Shown in pieces: positions 20,767 through 29,274 of a stretch of DNA of 64,000 nucleotides. The notes beneath the pieces are model-generated. The model was not told the DNA's origin, did no database searches, and saw only the letters and a program-made list of their open reading frames with translations. Each line of letters opens with the position of its first letter. Position 1 is the stretch's first letter. Source of the DNA: Novosphingobium sp. (lineage in GTDB: Bacteria; Pseudomonadota; Alphaproteobacteria; Sphingomonadales; Sphingomonadaceae); the NCBI RefSeq assembly GCF_019748365.1, contig NZ_JAIEPN010000091.1, positions 23,025-87,024 of the forward strand, given 5' to 3'. Both the position numbers and the translations under genes were made by a program.

Positions 20767-20809
20767 TTCTGGCCAGTCATGTCTGGAGCATCATGGCAAA
20801 GTCATGTCT

Positions 20810-22186
20810 TCAGGCGGAGGTCGGAACGACATCGAAGGCGATGTTGAGCCGTTCACCCGCTGCGAATGGATAAGTGCCATGCCACAGGATGGAGGGGAAG
20901 ACCACTAGGTGCCCAGCCCGGGCAGGTATTACTACATAGGGTGGGAGCTTAACACCAAGCTCGGGCGGCGGCGCACCAAGCTGCAGCGCACCGGCGGGCG
21001 CGGGGCCCGGATCATCGGGTAGCGCGACATAGAGCACCGCCGAAAGCCAGCCGACCGGGTGGCTGTGCGTTACATTGAAGCCCCCCGCCCCGAGCCGCAC
21101 CGACCAGCTGCCGGAAATCTGCAAACCCCCGCGCGGACGGCCCAGAACCGGATGGTGCGGATCGGGCGGCGGCAACGTGCGCACGAAATCGCGCAGCGCT
21201 TCCATCAGCCGCGCGCGGACGGTGCCGAGCAGCGGCTCATGACGCAGCAGGATCGAGCGATCCGTCTGCGTGCCATGGCGCACCGATTGTTCGGCATAGG
21301 GCAGCGAGGCGGTGTGCAGGCGGCGCAGCAGCGCGGCGAGATCGGCAAGCTCTGTGGCGGAAAGGCCGGGATCGAGAAGGCCGTGAAGCACCGGATCGCC
21401 GTCCAGCCAGGCCGCGCGCGGATCGCCGAGCAGGCGCCACGCGGTGGAGAGATAGGGCCAGACCTGACCGGCCAGCCGCGTGCCGGTGAGCGGCAGGGCG
21501 AGATCGCGCGCCCGCGCAGGATCGCCAGCGCGCAAGGCGGTCCGGATACGGCAGAGCACGAGGAATTCGTCGTCGGCGCCGGTCAGTGCAGCGAGGCGCC
21601 TCTGCGCTTCGGCGAGGGCACCAGTTTCGCTGGCGAGAAACGCGCGGGCGACGGCGAGCGCTCGGGTCTCGCCAAGTTGGCGGGCGGCTTCATCGAGGAT
21701 GCGCTGCGCGGCAGGCCAATCGCGCTGCTGGGCGCGCAAGGTGAACCAGCCGAGCCAGAGGCCCTGATTGCGCGGTTGGCTCCGGACTGCCACTGCAAAG
21801 CCAGCATCGTACAAGTCCGCATCGCCATGGCTGTAGCGCAGGCTGGCCAGCACGCGCTGGCCGTCGAGCCAATCGGGCCTTGCCGCAAGCGCGCGGACGA
21901 GCACGGCTTCCGCCTCGCCCGGCTGACCCTCCGAAGCGAGTGCCAGCGCGTGGTTCCTCAGCACATCGGGATTTTCGGGCCAGAGCCGCACGGCCCGTTC
22001 AAACAAGGCGGCCGCCGGGTAGCCCAGTTCATACGCCGATTGCGCGCGCAGGAAGGCGGTGAGCGGATCGTCAGGGGCAAGCCGCGCGGCTTCGTTGATC
22101 GCCTTGTCCGCGCCCGCCATGTCCTGCACGGCGCGTGCGGCACGGGCGCGTTCGCGCCAGACTTCGGCTTCGAGCTGCTCCGACAC
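20810..22186 (-). CDS. TPR-repeat protein with C-terminal putative 2OG-Fe(II) oxygenase domain
   Basis: TPR-like helical N-half; C-half GGFNVTHSHPVGWLSAVLYV...GHLVVFPSILWHGTYPFAAGERLNIAFDV; GTG start 5 nt after halogenase stop. Confidence 0.75.
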   Translation of the reverse strand: MSEQLEAEVWRERARAARAVQDMAGADKAINEAARLAPDDPLTAFLRAQSAYELGYPAAALFERAVRLWPENPDVLRNHALALASEGQPGEAEAVLVRALAARPDWLDGQRVLASLRYSHGDADLYDAGFAVAVRSQPRNQGLWLGWFTLRAQQRDWPAAQRILDEAARQLGETRALAVARAFLASETGALAEAQRRLAALTGADDEFLVLCRIRTALRAGDPARARDLALPLTGTRLAGQVWPYLSTAWRLLGDPRAAWLDGDPVLHGLLDPGLSATELADLAALLRRLHTASLPYAEQSVRHGTQTDRSILLRHEPLLGTVRARLMEALRDFVRTLPPPDPHHPVLGRPRGGLQISGSWSVRLGAGGFNVTHSHPVGWLSAVLYVALPDDPGPAPAGALQLGAPPPELGVKLPPYVVIPARAGHLVVFPSILWHGTYPFAAGERLNIAFDVVPTSA

Positions 22187-22190
22187 GCGC

Positions 22191-23723
22191 TCAGGCCGCG
22201 GCTGGAGCACCGACGAGACCGGCGATATAGGCCGGGTGGCTCGGCAGTTTGGCCGCTTCGGCTGCCATCGCCGCGCGCAGTTTGGCAAGGTAGTCGCGCG
22301 CATCGATGCCGCGGTGTTCGATCAGGGGATCGAGGCCTTCGGGATAGTTGTGCTGACCGATATGGACCGCGAGCCACGAGGCGGGGGCGAACAAGTCCAT
22401 CTCGCGCGCGATCAGGCGGCCGTGGCGGCGGAAGTGGTCCAGCTTGAGCGCCAGCGTATCGGGCACCTCCATGGCTGAGACATAGCGCCACAACTCGTGG
22501 TCCTGCCGCTGCGTGAGCTTGTAATGGAGGATCAGGAAATCGCGGATCCGATCCGTTTCCGCGTCGGCGATACGGTTGAATTCGGCGATCGTGGCGGGAT
22601 CGAAGTCGCGATCCGGGAACAGCCCGATCAGCTTGGATATATTGGCCTGAATCAGGTGGATCGAGGTCGATTCCAACGGCTCCAGAAAGCCGCTGGAAAG
22701 GCCCACCGCGATGACGTTCCGGTTCCAGTGCTGCTTGCGGCGGCCGGTGCGGAAGCGCACGAAGCGAGGGTCCCCGAGCGCTTCGCCATCGAGGCGGGAG
22801 GCGAGCAGTTCCGCCGCCTTGTCGTCGTCCATGAACTGGCTGGAATAGACGTAGCCATTGCCGATGCGGTGCTGCAGCGGAATGCGCCACTGCCACCCCG
22901 CCTCGCGCGCGGTGGAGCGGGTGTAGGGCGTCGGCGCGCCGGCATTGGCGCATGGCATGGCGACGGCGCGGTCGCATGGCAGCCAGTGGCTCCAGTCCTC
23001 GAACCCCGTCTTGAGCGCACCCTCGATCAGCAGTGCACGCAGGCCCGAGCAATCGATGAAGAGATCGGCCTCCAGCGTCCGCCCGCCCTCCAGCGTCACG
23101 CTTTCGACGAAGCCGGTCTCGCCGCTCAGCGTCACGTCGGCGATCTTGCCTTCGACGCGCGTGACGCCGCGCGCCTCGGCATGGCTGCGCAGGTACGCGG
23201 CGTAGAGCGAAGCGTCGAAGTGGTAGGCATAGTCGAAAGTCGAGAGCAGCGAGCGCTGATCGGGCACGGGCCTTGCCATGCGGCCGGCGCGGGCGATCTG
23301 CCAGGCCATGGAAAGCTCTTCGAGCGGGAACGCGCCCGGCTCCTCGCGCGTCTTCAGCCAGTACTGGTGCAGCGGCACCATATCGAAATTGCGGCCATGC
23401 GGGCCGAACGGGTGGAAATAGCGGCTGCCGACAGAGCCCCAGTCGACGAACTCGATGCCGAGCTTGAAGGTGCCGCGCGTCTCGCGGATGAAATCGGCCT
23501 CGCTGATGCCCAGCGTCTCGTTGAACAGGCGAATGGGGGGAATGGTCGCCTCGCCCACACCCACGATCCCGATTTCATCGGATTCGACGAGCGTGACCTT
23601 ACAGTTCTGCTTGAGCATGGTGGCCAGCATGGCCGCGGTCATCCAGCCCGCCGAACCGCCGCCGACGACAAGCACGGAACGGATCCGCCGATCCCCTTCG
23701 TTCACCACGCAAACCCCTTCCAC
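22191..23723 (-). CDS. Flavin-dependent tryptophan-halogenase-like protein
   Basis: GGGSAGWMTA FAD motif, VGVGEATIP, TFKLGIEF lysine, GWQWRIPLQHR (WxWxIP), GFLEPLESTSIHLIQ. Confidence 0.9.
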   Translation of the reverse strand: MEGVCVVNEGDRRIRSVLVVGGGSAGWMTAAMLATMLKQNCKVTLVESDEIGIVGVGEATIPPIRLFNETLGISEADFIRETRGTFKLGIEFVDWGSVGSRYFHPFGPHGRNFDMVPLHQYWLKTREEPGAFPLEELSMAWQIARAGRMARPVPDQRSLLSTFDYAYHFDASLYAAYLRSHAEARGVTRVEGKIADVTLSGETGFVESVTLEGGRTLEADLFIDCSGLRALLIEGALKTGFEDWSHWLPCDRAVAMPCANAGAPTPYTRSTAREAGWQWRIPLQHRIGNGYVYSSQFMDDDKAAELLASRLDGEALGDPRFVRFRTGRRKQHWNRNVIAVGLSSGFLEPLESTSIHLIQANISKLIGLFPDRDFDPATIAEFNRIADAETDRIRDFLILHYKLTQRQDHELWRYVSAMEVPDTLALKLDHFRRHGRLIAREMDLFAPASWLAVHIGQHNYPEGLDPLIEHRGIDARDYLAKLRAAMAAEAAKLPSHPAYIAGLVGAPAAA

Positions 23724-23762
23724 AATGCCCCGCCGTTTTCCGGCACGTGCCTTTGCTTACGC

Positions 23763-23804
23763 AAAAAGGGGTGGGTGCGGAACCGTCTGGCCGCGCCCAC
23801 CCCT
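23763..23804 (-). terminator. Rho-independent terminator of the TonB receptor gene
   Basis: On - strand: AGGGGTGGGCGCGG ... CCGCACCCACCCCT followed by TTTTT; stem of ~14 bp with one G-U. Confidence 0.75.
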
Positions 23805-23843
23805 CTTCAGTGTGCCTTCCCTTTCGGGGGGCCGTTCAGCCGA

Positions 23844-26390
23844 TCAGAAGTTGAAGCGGACCGAGGCGTTCACGTTGCGGCCGAGCACCGGCGAGATGCC
23901 GCCGATGAAGCGGCCATTGCCGACATTGTAGTCCGTGCCGGCCGGCCCGAGCGGGGTCAGCGTGTCGAACAGGTTGTAGACGTTGATGCCAAGCTCGAGG
24001 TTCTTGACCGGGCGAACCTTCACGTTCGCGCCGACCACGCTGCCGCCCGGCCACTGGTTGCCAGCACCATCGAGCGTGCTCGTCACGCCGGTGATGTTGG
24101 CGCCGACCGAGAGGTAATCGGTCGCATCGTAGTTCGCCGCGAAGGTGTACGACAGATCGGGGATGTTAGGCGACCGCGAGAAGACAGAACCCGGTGCCGA
24201 GGGCTGTCGCTTGGCCTTGTTGTACGTCATGTTCGCCAGCAGGCTGAAGCCGCCGAGGCTTACCGTGCCGTAGAATTCCGCACCGGTCGTCTTGTACCTG
24301 TCGGCCACGATGCAGGTGGTGGCATTGGGGTCGCCAGTGACGATCGGGCAGTTCCGGGGGCTCAGTTCGAACGTCGTGATGTTGAAGTGGCTGTGGTAGA
24401 CGGTGAGTTCGACCGTATAGCGCGCCGCGCCGATGTCGCCGCGGTTCTTGAGGCCCACTTCGTACTGATAGACACTGTTCGCAACCGCCACGTTGCCGCG
24501 ATCGTTGAGCGAGCCATTGGAATTGAAGTAGCCGCTGAAGCTCAGACGATCGGCGTTGGCACGCACGCCCTTCGAGGCGCGGACGAACAGGTTGAGGTTG
24601 TCCGCCGGCTTGAAGTTGGCACCGACCGACCACGAGGTGGTCGCCTTGGTGAAGTTGATGTTCTCACGCGCGCCATCGGGCAGGAAGTAGGGCAGCGTGA
24701 CCGACTGCGAGGCGCCCGTCACCGGGTTGACCGCGTTCTGGACGATGAAGTTGGTGACCGGATCGCCCGTGCCCGGGTTGGCGTTGATGCCCGAACCCGA
24801 CCCGCGGTTGATGTCGTGACGGATCGAGGCGTCGAGCCCGAACTTGCCCACATCGAAGATGAAGTCGGCATAAGGCGCGTTGTCGGTGAAGCTGTAGTCG
24901 TAGGTGCGGGCGCAGCAACCACCCCAGTTGTTGTTGTAGCCGGTGAAGCCGTTGGCGCTGAGCAGGTTGCCAGCCGCATCGAGCAGATCGATCGGCGAGG
25001 CGGTCGGGGTCAGCGAGGCATTGAACTGGTTGGGGTGCCAATCCATCCCGATCTTCTGGTTCATGTAGAACCAGCCAGCGGTGAGGTTCGCCTTCACCGA
25101 GCCGAGATCACCCTGCCAGTTGACCTTGAGGTCATTGACGAAGCTGCCGATGTCGCGGATCCGCGTGTAAACCGAGACGTTGTTGTTGTAATAGGCCTCG
25201 GCGACGTCCTTGCCCTTGTCGGGGCCGGCCGAATAGACCGCGCGGGCAACCACGCCGCCGTTCCTGGTCGAACCGATCAGGCCCGAGAGCGGAGCAACGC
25301 TGAGGAAGTTCGACGAGAAGCCGCCGCTCATGTTGGTGTAGCGGGCGTTGTTGTCGACGGTGATGCCGTTGTCGAACTTGTAGTGCAGCTGCGCCTGAAG
25401 CGACTGGGAATTGGTGGTGATGCCGTTCAGCGGGGTGCTGCTGACCGCACGGGTCCCGAAGTCGACGTAGTTGACGACCGGGTTGAACACCGAGAAGTTC
25501 GAGGCACGGCGCGGATCGAAGCCCGGGCACGCCTGAAGATCGGAGACCTTGCCGCCGCTGAGGTTGCCGCAGACGATACCACCCTGGGTATTGGGCTCCT
25601 GCGTGTCCTGCGCCTTGAAGTAGAGGCGGAAGAAGCCGCGGTTGTCATCGAATTCGCGCGTGATGTTGCCCTTGATCAGGTACGAGTTCGAAAGGTCGTA
25701 GCCCGAGTGCCAGGGGCCATTGCCGGCGCCGTAGTAGCCGCCGATGTTGAAGTAGGTCTTGTCGTCGATGCCGCCCGAGAGCAGGAAGCTTGCGCGCGTG
25801 TAATCGTAGGAAAGATTGCGCTCGAGCTGGACATAGCCGCCTTCGCTGCGATCGGTCTTGCTGATGTAGTTGATCACCGCGCCGGGCGCCTGGCTGGCAA
25901 GCGTCGCGGCGGTGCCGCCGCGGATCGCATCGACACGGACGTCGGTCGGGCTCGACTTGGTCCAGTAGTCGTTGTTGCCGAACTGGATGTCACCATACAG
26001 CACGGTCGGGAGGCCATCTTCCTGCAGCTGCACGAAGGTGGCACCGCCGGTGGCGACGGGCAGACCGCGAACGGCGAAGTTGCCGTTACCGCCCGGACCC
26101 GAAACGTTGGGCTGAAGGCCCGGCAGAAGGCGAAGCAGATCGCCTTCCGACATCGGGCGGAAGTTCTGGATGATCGACGAATCGACCGAGGAGATCGAGA
26201 CCGAGCTGTCGAGCTTGCTCTTGGTACCGGTCGAGGCGGTGACGACGATTTCGCTGAGGGTATCGCCTTCGGCCTTGTCGGTCGCGGCGGCGTCAGCGGG
26301 CGCAGCGGCCTGCGCAAGCACCGGGGTCGAAAGGCTGGCCATGGCCAGCGCGACGACGGATGCACACGATTGAATTGCAGTGAGCTTCAC
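23844..26390 (-). CDS. TonB-dependent receptor
   Basis: Signal peptide, plug domain SEIVVTASTGTKSKLDSSVSISSVDSSIIQN, C-terminal beta strand NASVRFNF; GTG start. Confidence 0.9.
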   Translation of the reverse strand: MKLTAIQSCASVVALAMASLSTPVLAQAAAPADAAATDKAEGDTLSEIVVTASTGTKSKLDSSVSISSVDSSIIQNFRPMSEGDLLRLLPGLQPNVSGPGGNGNFAVRGLPVATGGATFVQLQEDGLPTVLYGDIQFGNNDYWTKSSPTDVRVDAIRGGTAATLASQAPGAVINYISKTDRSEGGYVQLERNLSYDYTRASFLLSGGIDDKTYFNIGGYYGAGNGPWHSGYDLSNSYLIKGNITREFDDNRGFFRLYFKAQDTQEPNTQGGIVCGNLSGGKVSDLQACPGFDPRRASNFSVFNPVVNYVDFGTRAVSSTPLNGITTNSQSLQAQLHYKFDNGITVDNNARYTNMSGGFSSNFLSVAPLSGLIGSTRNGGVVARAVYSAGPDKGKDVAEAYYNNNVSVYTRIRDIGSFVNDLKVNWQGDLGSVKANLTAGWFYMNQKIGMDWHPNQFNASLTPTASPIDLLDAAGNLLSANGFTGYNNNWGGCCARTYDYSFTDNAPYADFIFDVGKFGLDASIRHDINRGSGSGINANPGTGDPVTNFIVQNAVNPVTGASQSVTLPYFLPDGARENINFTKATTSWSVGANFKPADNLNLFVRASKGVRANADRLSFSGYFNSNGSLNDRGNVAVANSVYQYEVGLKNRGDIGAARYTVELTVYHSHFNITTFELSPRNCPIVTGDPNATTCIVADRYKTTGAEFYGTVSLGGFSLLANMTYNKAKRQPSAPGSVFSRSPNIPDLSYTFAANYDATDYLSVGANITGVTSTLDGAGNQWPGGSVVGANVKVRPVKNLELGINVYNLFDTLTPLGPAGTDYNVGNGRFIGGISPVLGRNVNASVRFNF

Positions 26391-26503
26391 AGGTATCCCT
26401 CCCGATTGCGAGCACTTTTGTGCGTACGACAGCAGCGAATCGAAGCCTCGAGACGCCTGCATGCCGGTTCTCTGGCAAAAGGATGGGCCAAGCGCAAGCA
26501 GGA

Positions 26504-26519
26504 ATTCAAGCGATTGAAT
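26504..26519. promoter_or_regulatory. Candidate LacI-family operator upstream of TonB receptor
   Basis: ATTCAA-GCGA-TTGAAT inverted repeat. Confidence 0.5.
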
Positions 26520-26629
26520 CAGAGATTGCACGGGAGCGGAGGAAGTGTGTCTTCTTTGCATCGGGCGGGAGATCACCCCGGCGGATGGGCAAGCAGGCGC
26601 TTCAGGAGCACGGCTGGACCATCACCCTC

Positions 26630-26645
26630 TTGACGTTTACGTAAA
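26630..26645. promoter_or_regulatory. Palindromic operator/promoter candidate upstream of acyl-CoA dehydrogenase
   Basis: TTGACGTTTACGTAAA containing perfect palindrome TTTACGTAAA. Confidence 0.5.
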
Positions 26646-26747
26646 GTGGAAGGATGGAGGGTGCAGAAGACCGGCATCCCGCAGTGGATGCCGAGTCTCG
26701 CCGCGTCAGGGCCTTAAAAAGGCCATGGATTCAAAAGGGAGAGCTTC

Positions 26748-27941
26748 ATGCATCTTGATTTCAGCCCCGAGGACCTCGCCTTCCAGCAGGAAGTCCGTGC
26801 CTTCATCGCCGAGAATTATCCGGCGGAGCTGCGCGGCAAGCAGGACGAGGGCGACGAGCTTTCGAAGGAAGACTTCCTTTCCTGGCACAAGGTGCTGGCG
26901 AAGAAGGGCTGGATCGCGCCGGCGTGGCCGGTGGAATACGGCGGCACCGGCTGGACCGCGACGCAGAAGTACATCTGGTCGGAAGAGACGGCGCGCGCGG
27001 ACTGCATCCGCCTGATGCCTTTCGGCCTCTCGATGGTCGGACCGGTGATCTACACCTTCGGCACGCCCGAACAGAAGGCGAAGTTCCTGCCCGGCATACT
27101 TTCGGGCGATGTGTGGTGGTGCCAGGGCTATTCCGAGCCGGGTTCGGGCTCCGACCTCGCCTCGCTGCGCACCAAGGCGGTGCGGGACGGCGATCACTAT
27201 GTGGTCAACGGCCAGAAGACCTGGACGACGATGGCGCAGCACGCTGACTGGGGCTTCTTCCTCGTCCGCACCGATCCCGATGCCAAGCAGCAGGAAGGCA
27301 TCTCGTTCCTGCTGATCGACATGAAGAGCCCCGGCATCACCGTGCGCCCGATCATCACGCTGGGCGGCGAGCACGAAGTCAATGAAGTGTGGCTGGAAGA
27401 CGTGCGCGTGCCGGTCGAGAACCGCATCTACGAGGAAAACAAGGGCTGGACCTGCGCCAAGTTCCTGCTCGCGCACGAGCGCACCGGGATCGCCGGTGTG
27501 GCGGCGTCGAAGCGCGGGATCGAGAAGGTCAAGTCCATTGCCCGTGCCGAGCTCGACGGCGACAAGCCGCTGATCGCCAACGCGTTCTTCAAGCGCAAGA
27601 TCGCCGAGCTGGAAATGGACCTCACCGCGCTCGAGTTCACCGAGCTGCGCAGCCTGGCGGGCGAAAGCGCGGGGCGCGGTCCGGGGCCGGAATCGAGCCT
27701 GCTCAAGATCAAGGGCTCGGAAATCCAGCAGCGCCTGACCGAGCTGACCCTGGAAGCGGTGGGCCACTATGGCGCACCTTATTTCCGCGGCTTTGGAGAG
27801 GGCGACAACGAACACCCGATCGGGCCGGACTACGCGCACCGCGCCGCGCCGACCTATTTCAACACCCGCAAGACGACGATCTACGGCGGTTCGAACGAGA
27901 TCCAGCGCAATATCATCGCCAAGATGGTGCTGGGGCTCTGA
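26748..27941 (+). CDS. Acyl-CoA dehydrogenase
   Basis: GYSEPGSGSDLASLRTKAVRDGDHYVVNGQKTWTT, YGGSNEIQRNIIAKMVLG. Confidence 0.93.
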   Translation: MHLDFSPEDLAFQQEVRAFIAENYPAELRGKQDEGDELSKEDFLSWHKVLAKKGWIAPAWPVEYGGTGWTATQKYIWSEETARADCIRLMPFGLSMVGPVIYTFGTPEQKAKFLPGILSGDVWWCQGYSEPGSGSDLASLRTKAVRDGDHYVVNGQKTWTTMAQHADWGFFLVRTDPDAKQQEGISFLLIDMKSPGITVRPIITLGGEHEVNEVWLEDVRVPVENRIYEENKGWTCAKFLLAHERTGIAGVAASKRGIEKVKSIARAELDGDKPLIANAFFKRKIAELEMDLTALEFTELRSLAGESAGRGPGPESSLLKIKGSEIQQRLTELTLEAVGHYGAPYFRGFGEGDNEHPIGPDYAHRAAPTYFNTRKTTIYGGSNEIQRNIIAKMVLGL

Positions 27942-28003
27942 CATTATGTGAGGCCGCCGCGCAGCAAGAGCCGCGGCGGCCCCTTTAGCGGGATTTGAGG
28001 ACA

Positions 28004-29134
28004 ATGGATTTCAGCTACACCGAAACGCAGGGCATGCTGCGTGACACGCTCGCGCGCTTCCTTGCCGACACCTACGATTTCGAGACGCGCAAGAAGATGC
28101 TGCTGCGCCCCGAAGGCCGCGATCCGGGCATCTGGCAGGCGCTGGCGACCGAGCTCGGCATTCTGGGTGCGCCCTTTGCCGAAGAGCATGGCGGCCTTGG
28201 CGGCGGCGCGCTCGAGAACATGATCATGATGGAAGAGCTGGGCAAGGTCATTGCGGTCGAGCCTTATCTCCAGACCGTGGTGATCGGCGGCGGCGCGATG
28301 AAGCGCGCGCCTGCAGCCATGGCGGATGCGGTGATCCCCGAGATCATCGCGGGCAATGCCGTGATCGCGTGGGCCTATGCCGAGCCGCAGGGGCGCTATG
28401 ATCTGGCGAACATCCGCACAACGGCGAAGACGGACGGCGCGGGCTTCGTGCTTTCGGGCCATAAGGCGGTGGTCTATGCCGCGCCGTGGGCGACGCACCT
28501 CCTCGTCACCGCACGCACCGGTGGTAACCAGCGCGAGCGCGAAGGCGTCGAGCTGTTCCTTATCGACGCGAGCCTGCCAGGCATCGTGCGGCGGGACTAC
28601 CCGACCGTCGACGGCTTCCAGGCGAGCGAAATCTATTTCGAGAACGTCGCCATCCCCGGCGACTCGCATATCCCCGGCGGCATCGACCTGATCGAGCTTC
28701 TGGCGGACGAGGCCACCATGGCGATCTGCGGCGAAGCCTGCGGGGTTAGCCGCAAGCTCCACGAGGGCACGCTCGACTACATCAAGCAGCGCAAGCAGTT
28801 CGGCCAGCCGATCGGCAAGTTCCAGGTGCTGCAGCACCGCATGGCCGACATCTTCATCGAGGTGGAGCAGATCGCCTCGATGGCGTTGATGGGCACGCTC
28901 AAGCTCGATCTTCCGGCGGATGAGCGCAAGGCAGCAGTGAGCCTTGCCAAGGCGAAGGTGGCGCGCAGCATCAACTTTGTCGGGCAGAACGCGATCCAGA
29001 CCCACGGCGGCATCGGCATCACCGTCGAGCTCGCCATCGGCCACTACTTCAAGCGCGGCACGATGATCGAGAACCAGTTCGGCTCGGCGGACTTCCACCT
29101 TGGCCGGTTCGAGGATCTGACGCTGGCGGCCTGA
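28004..29134 (+). CDS. Acyl-CoA dehydrogenase (small-subunit type)
   Basis: AFAEEHGGLGGGALENMIMMEELGKVIAVEPYL-type ACAD N-domain, KQRKQFGQPIGKFQVLQHRMADIFIEVEQ, QTHGGIGIT. Confidence 0.9.
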   Translation: MDFSYTETQGMLRDTLARFLADTYDFETRKKMLLRPEGRDPGIWQALATELGILGAPFAEEHGGLGGGALENMIMMEELGKVIAVEPYLQTVVIGGGAMKRAPAAMADAVIPEIIAGNAVIAWAYAEPQGRYDLANIRTTAKTDGAGFVLSGHKAVVYAAPWATHLLVTARTGGNQREREGVELFLIDASLPGIVRRDYPTVDGFQASEIYFENVAIPGDSHIPGGIDLIELLADEATMAICGEACGVSRKLHEGTLDYIKQRKQFGQPIGKFQVLQHRMADIFIEVEQIASMALMGTLKLDLPADERKAAVSLAKAKVARSINFVGQNAIQTHGGIGITVELAIGHYFKRGTMIENQFGSADFHLGRFEDLTLAA

Positions 29135-29151
29135 TCGGGCCGCAGATCAAA

Positions 29152-29248
29152 GCCCCTCCCCACTCGGGGAGGGGTTGGGGAGGGGTGAGCGAGCCATCCT
29201 GCCAGCGCCCATCACCCCCACCCAACCTCCCCCGAGCGGGGGAGGGGC
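29152..29248. repeat. Composite palindromic REP-like element between convergent genes
   Basis: GCCCCTCCCCACTCGGGGAGGGGTTGGGGAGGGGT ... ACCCCCACCCAACCTCCCCCGAGCGGGGGAGGGGC; two inverted imperfect copies, each itself a hairpin. Confidence 0.7.
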
Positions 29249-29274
29249 AGTTAGTGCTTGTTGCGGGGCAGCGC

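Noticed and set aside
26364-26376. CACGATTGAATTG inside the TonB receptor start region as a second operator
   Set aside because: Shares CGATTGAAT with the candidate operators but lacks the left palindromic arm and lies in the signal-peptide coding sequence.
22497-26633. 1378-aa + strand ORF antisense to the halogenase and TonB receptor
   Set aside because: Long stop-free antisense frame typical of high-GC coding DNA; low-complexity Arg/Ala/Val-rich translation, while the opposite strand encodes two clearly recognisable proteins.
29152-29248. Inverted repeats considered as ends of an insertion sequence
   Set aside because: No transposase between or beside them; spacer is only ~28 nt, so REP-like/terminator interpretation fits better.
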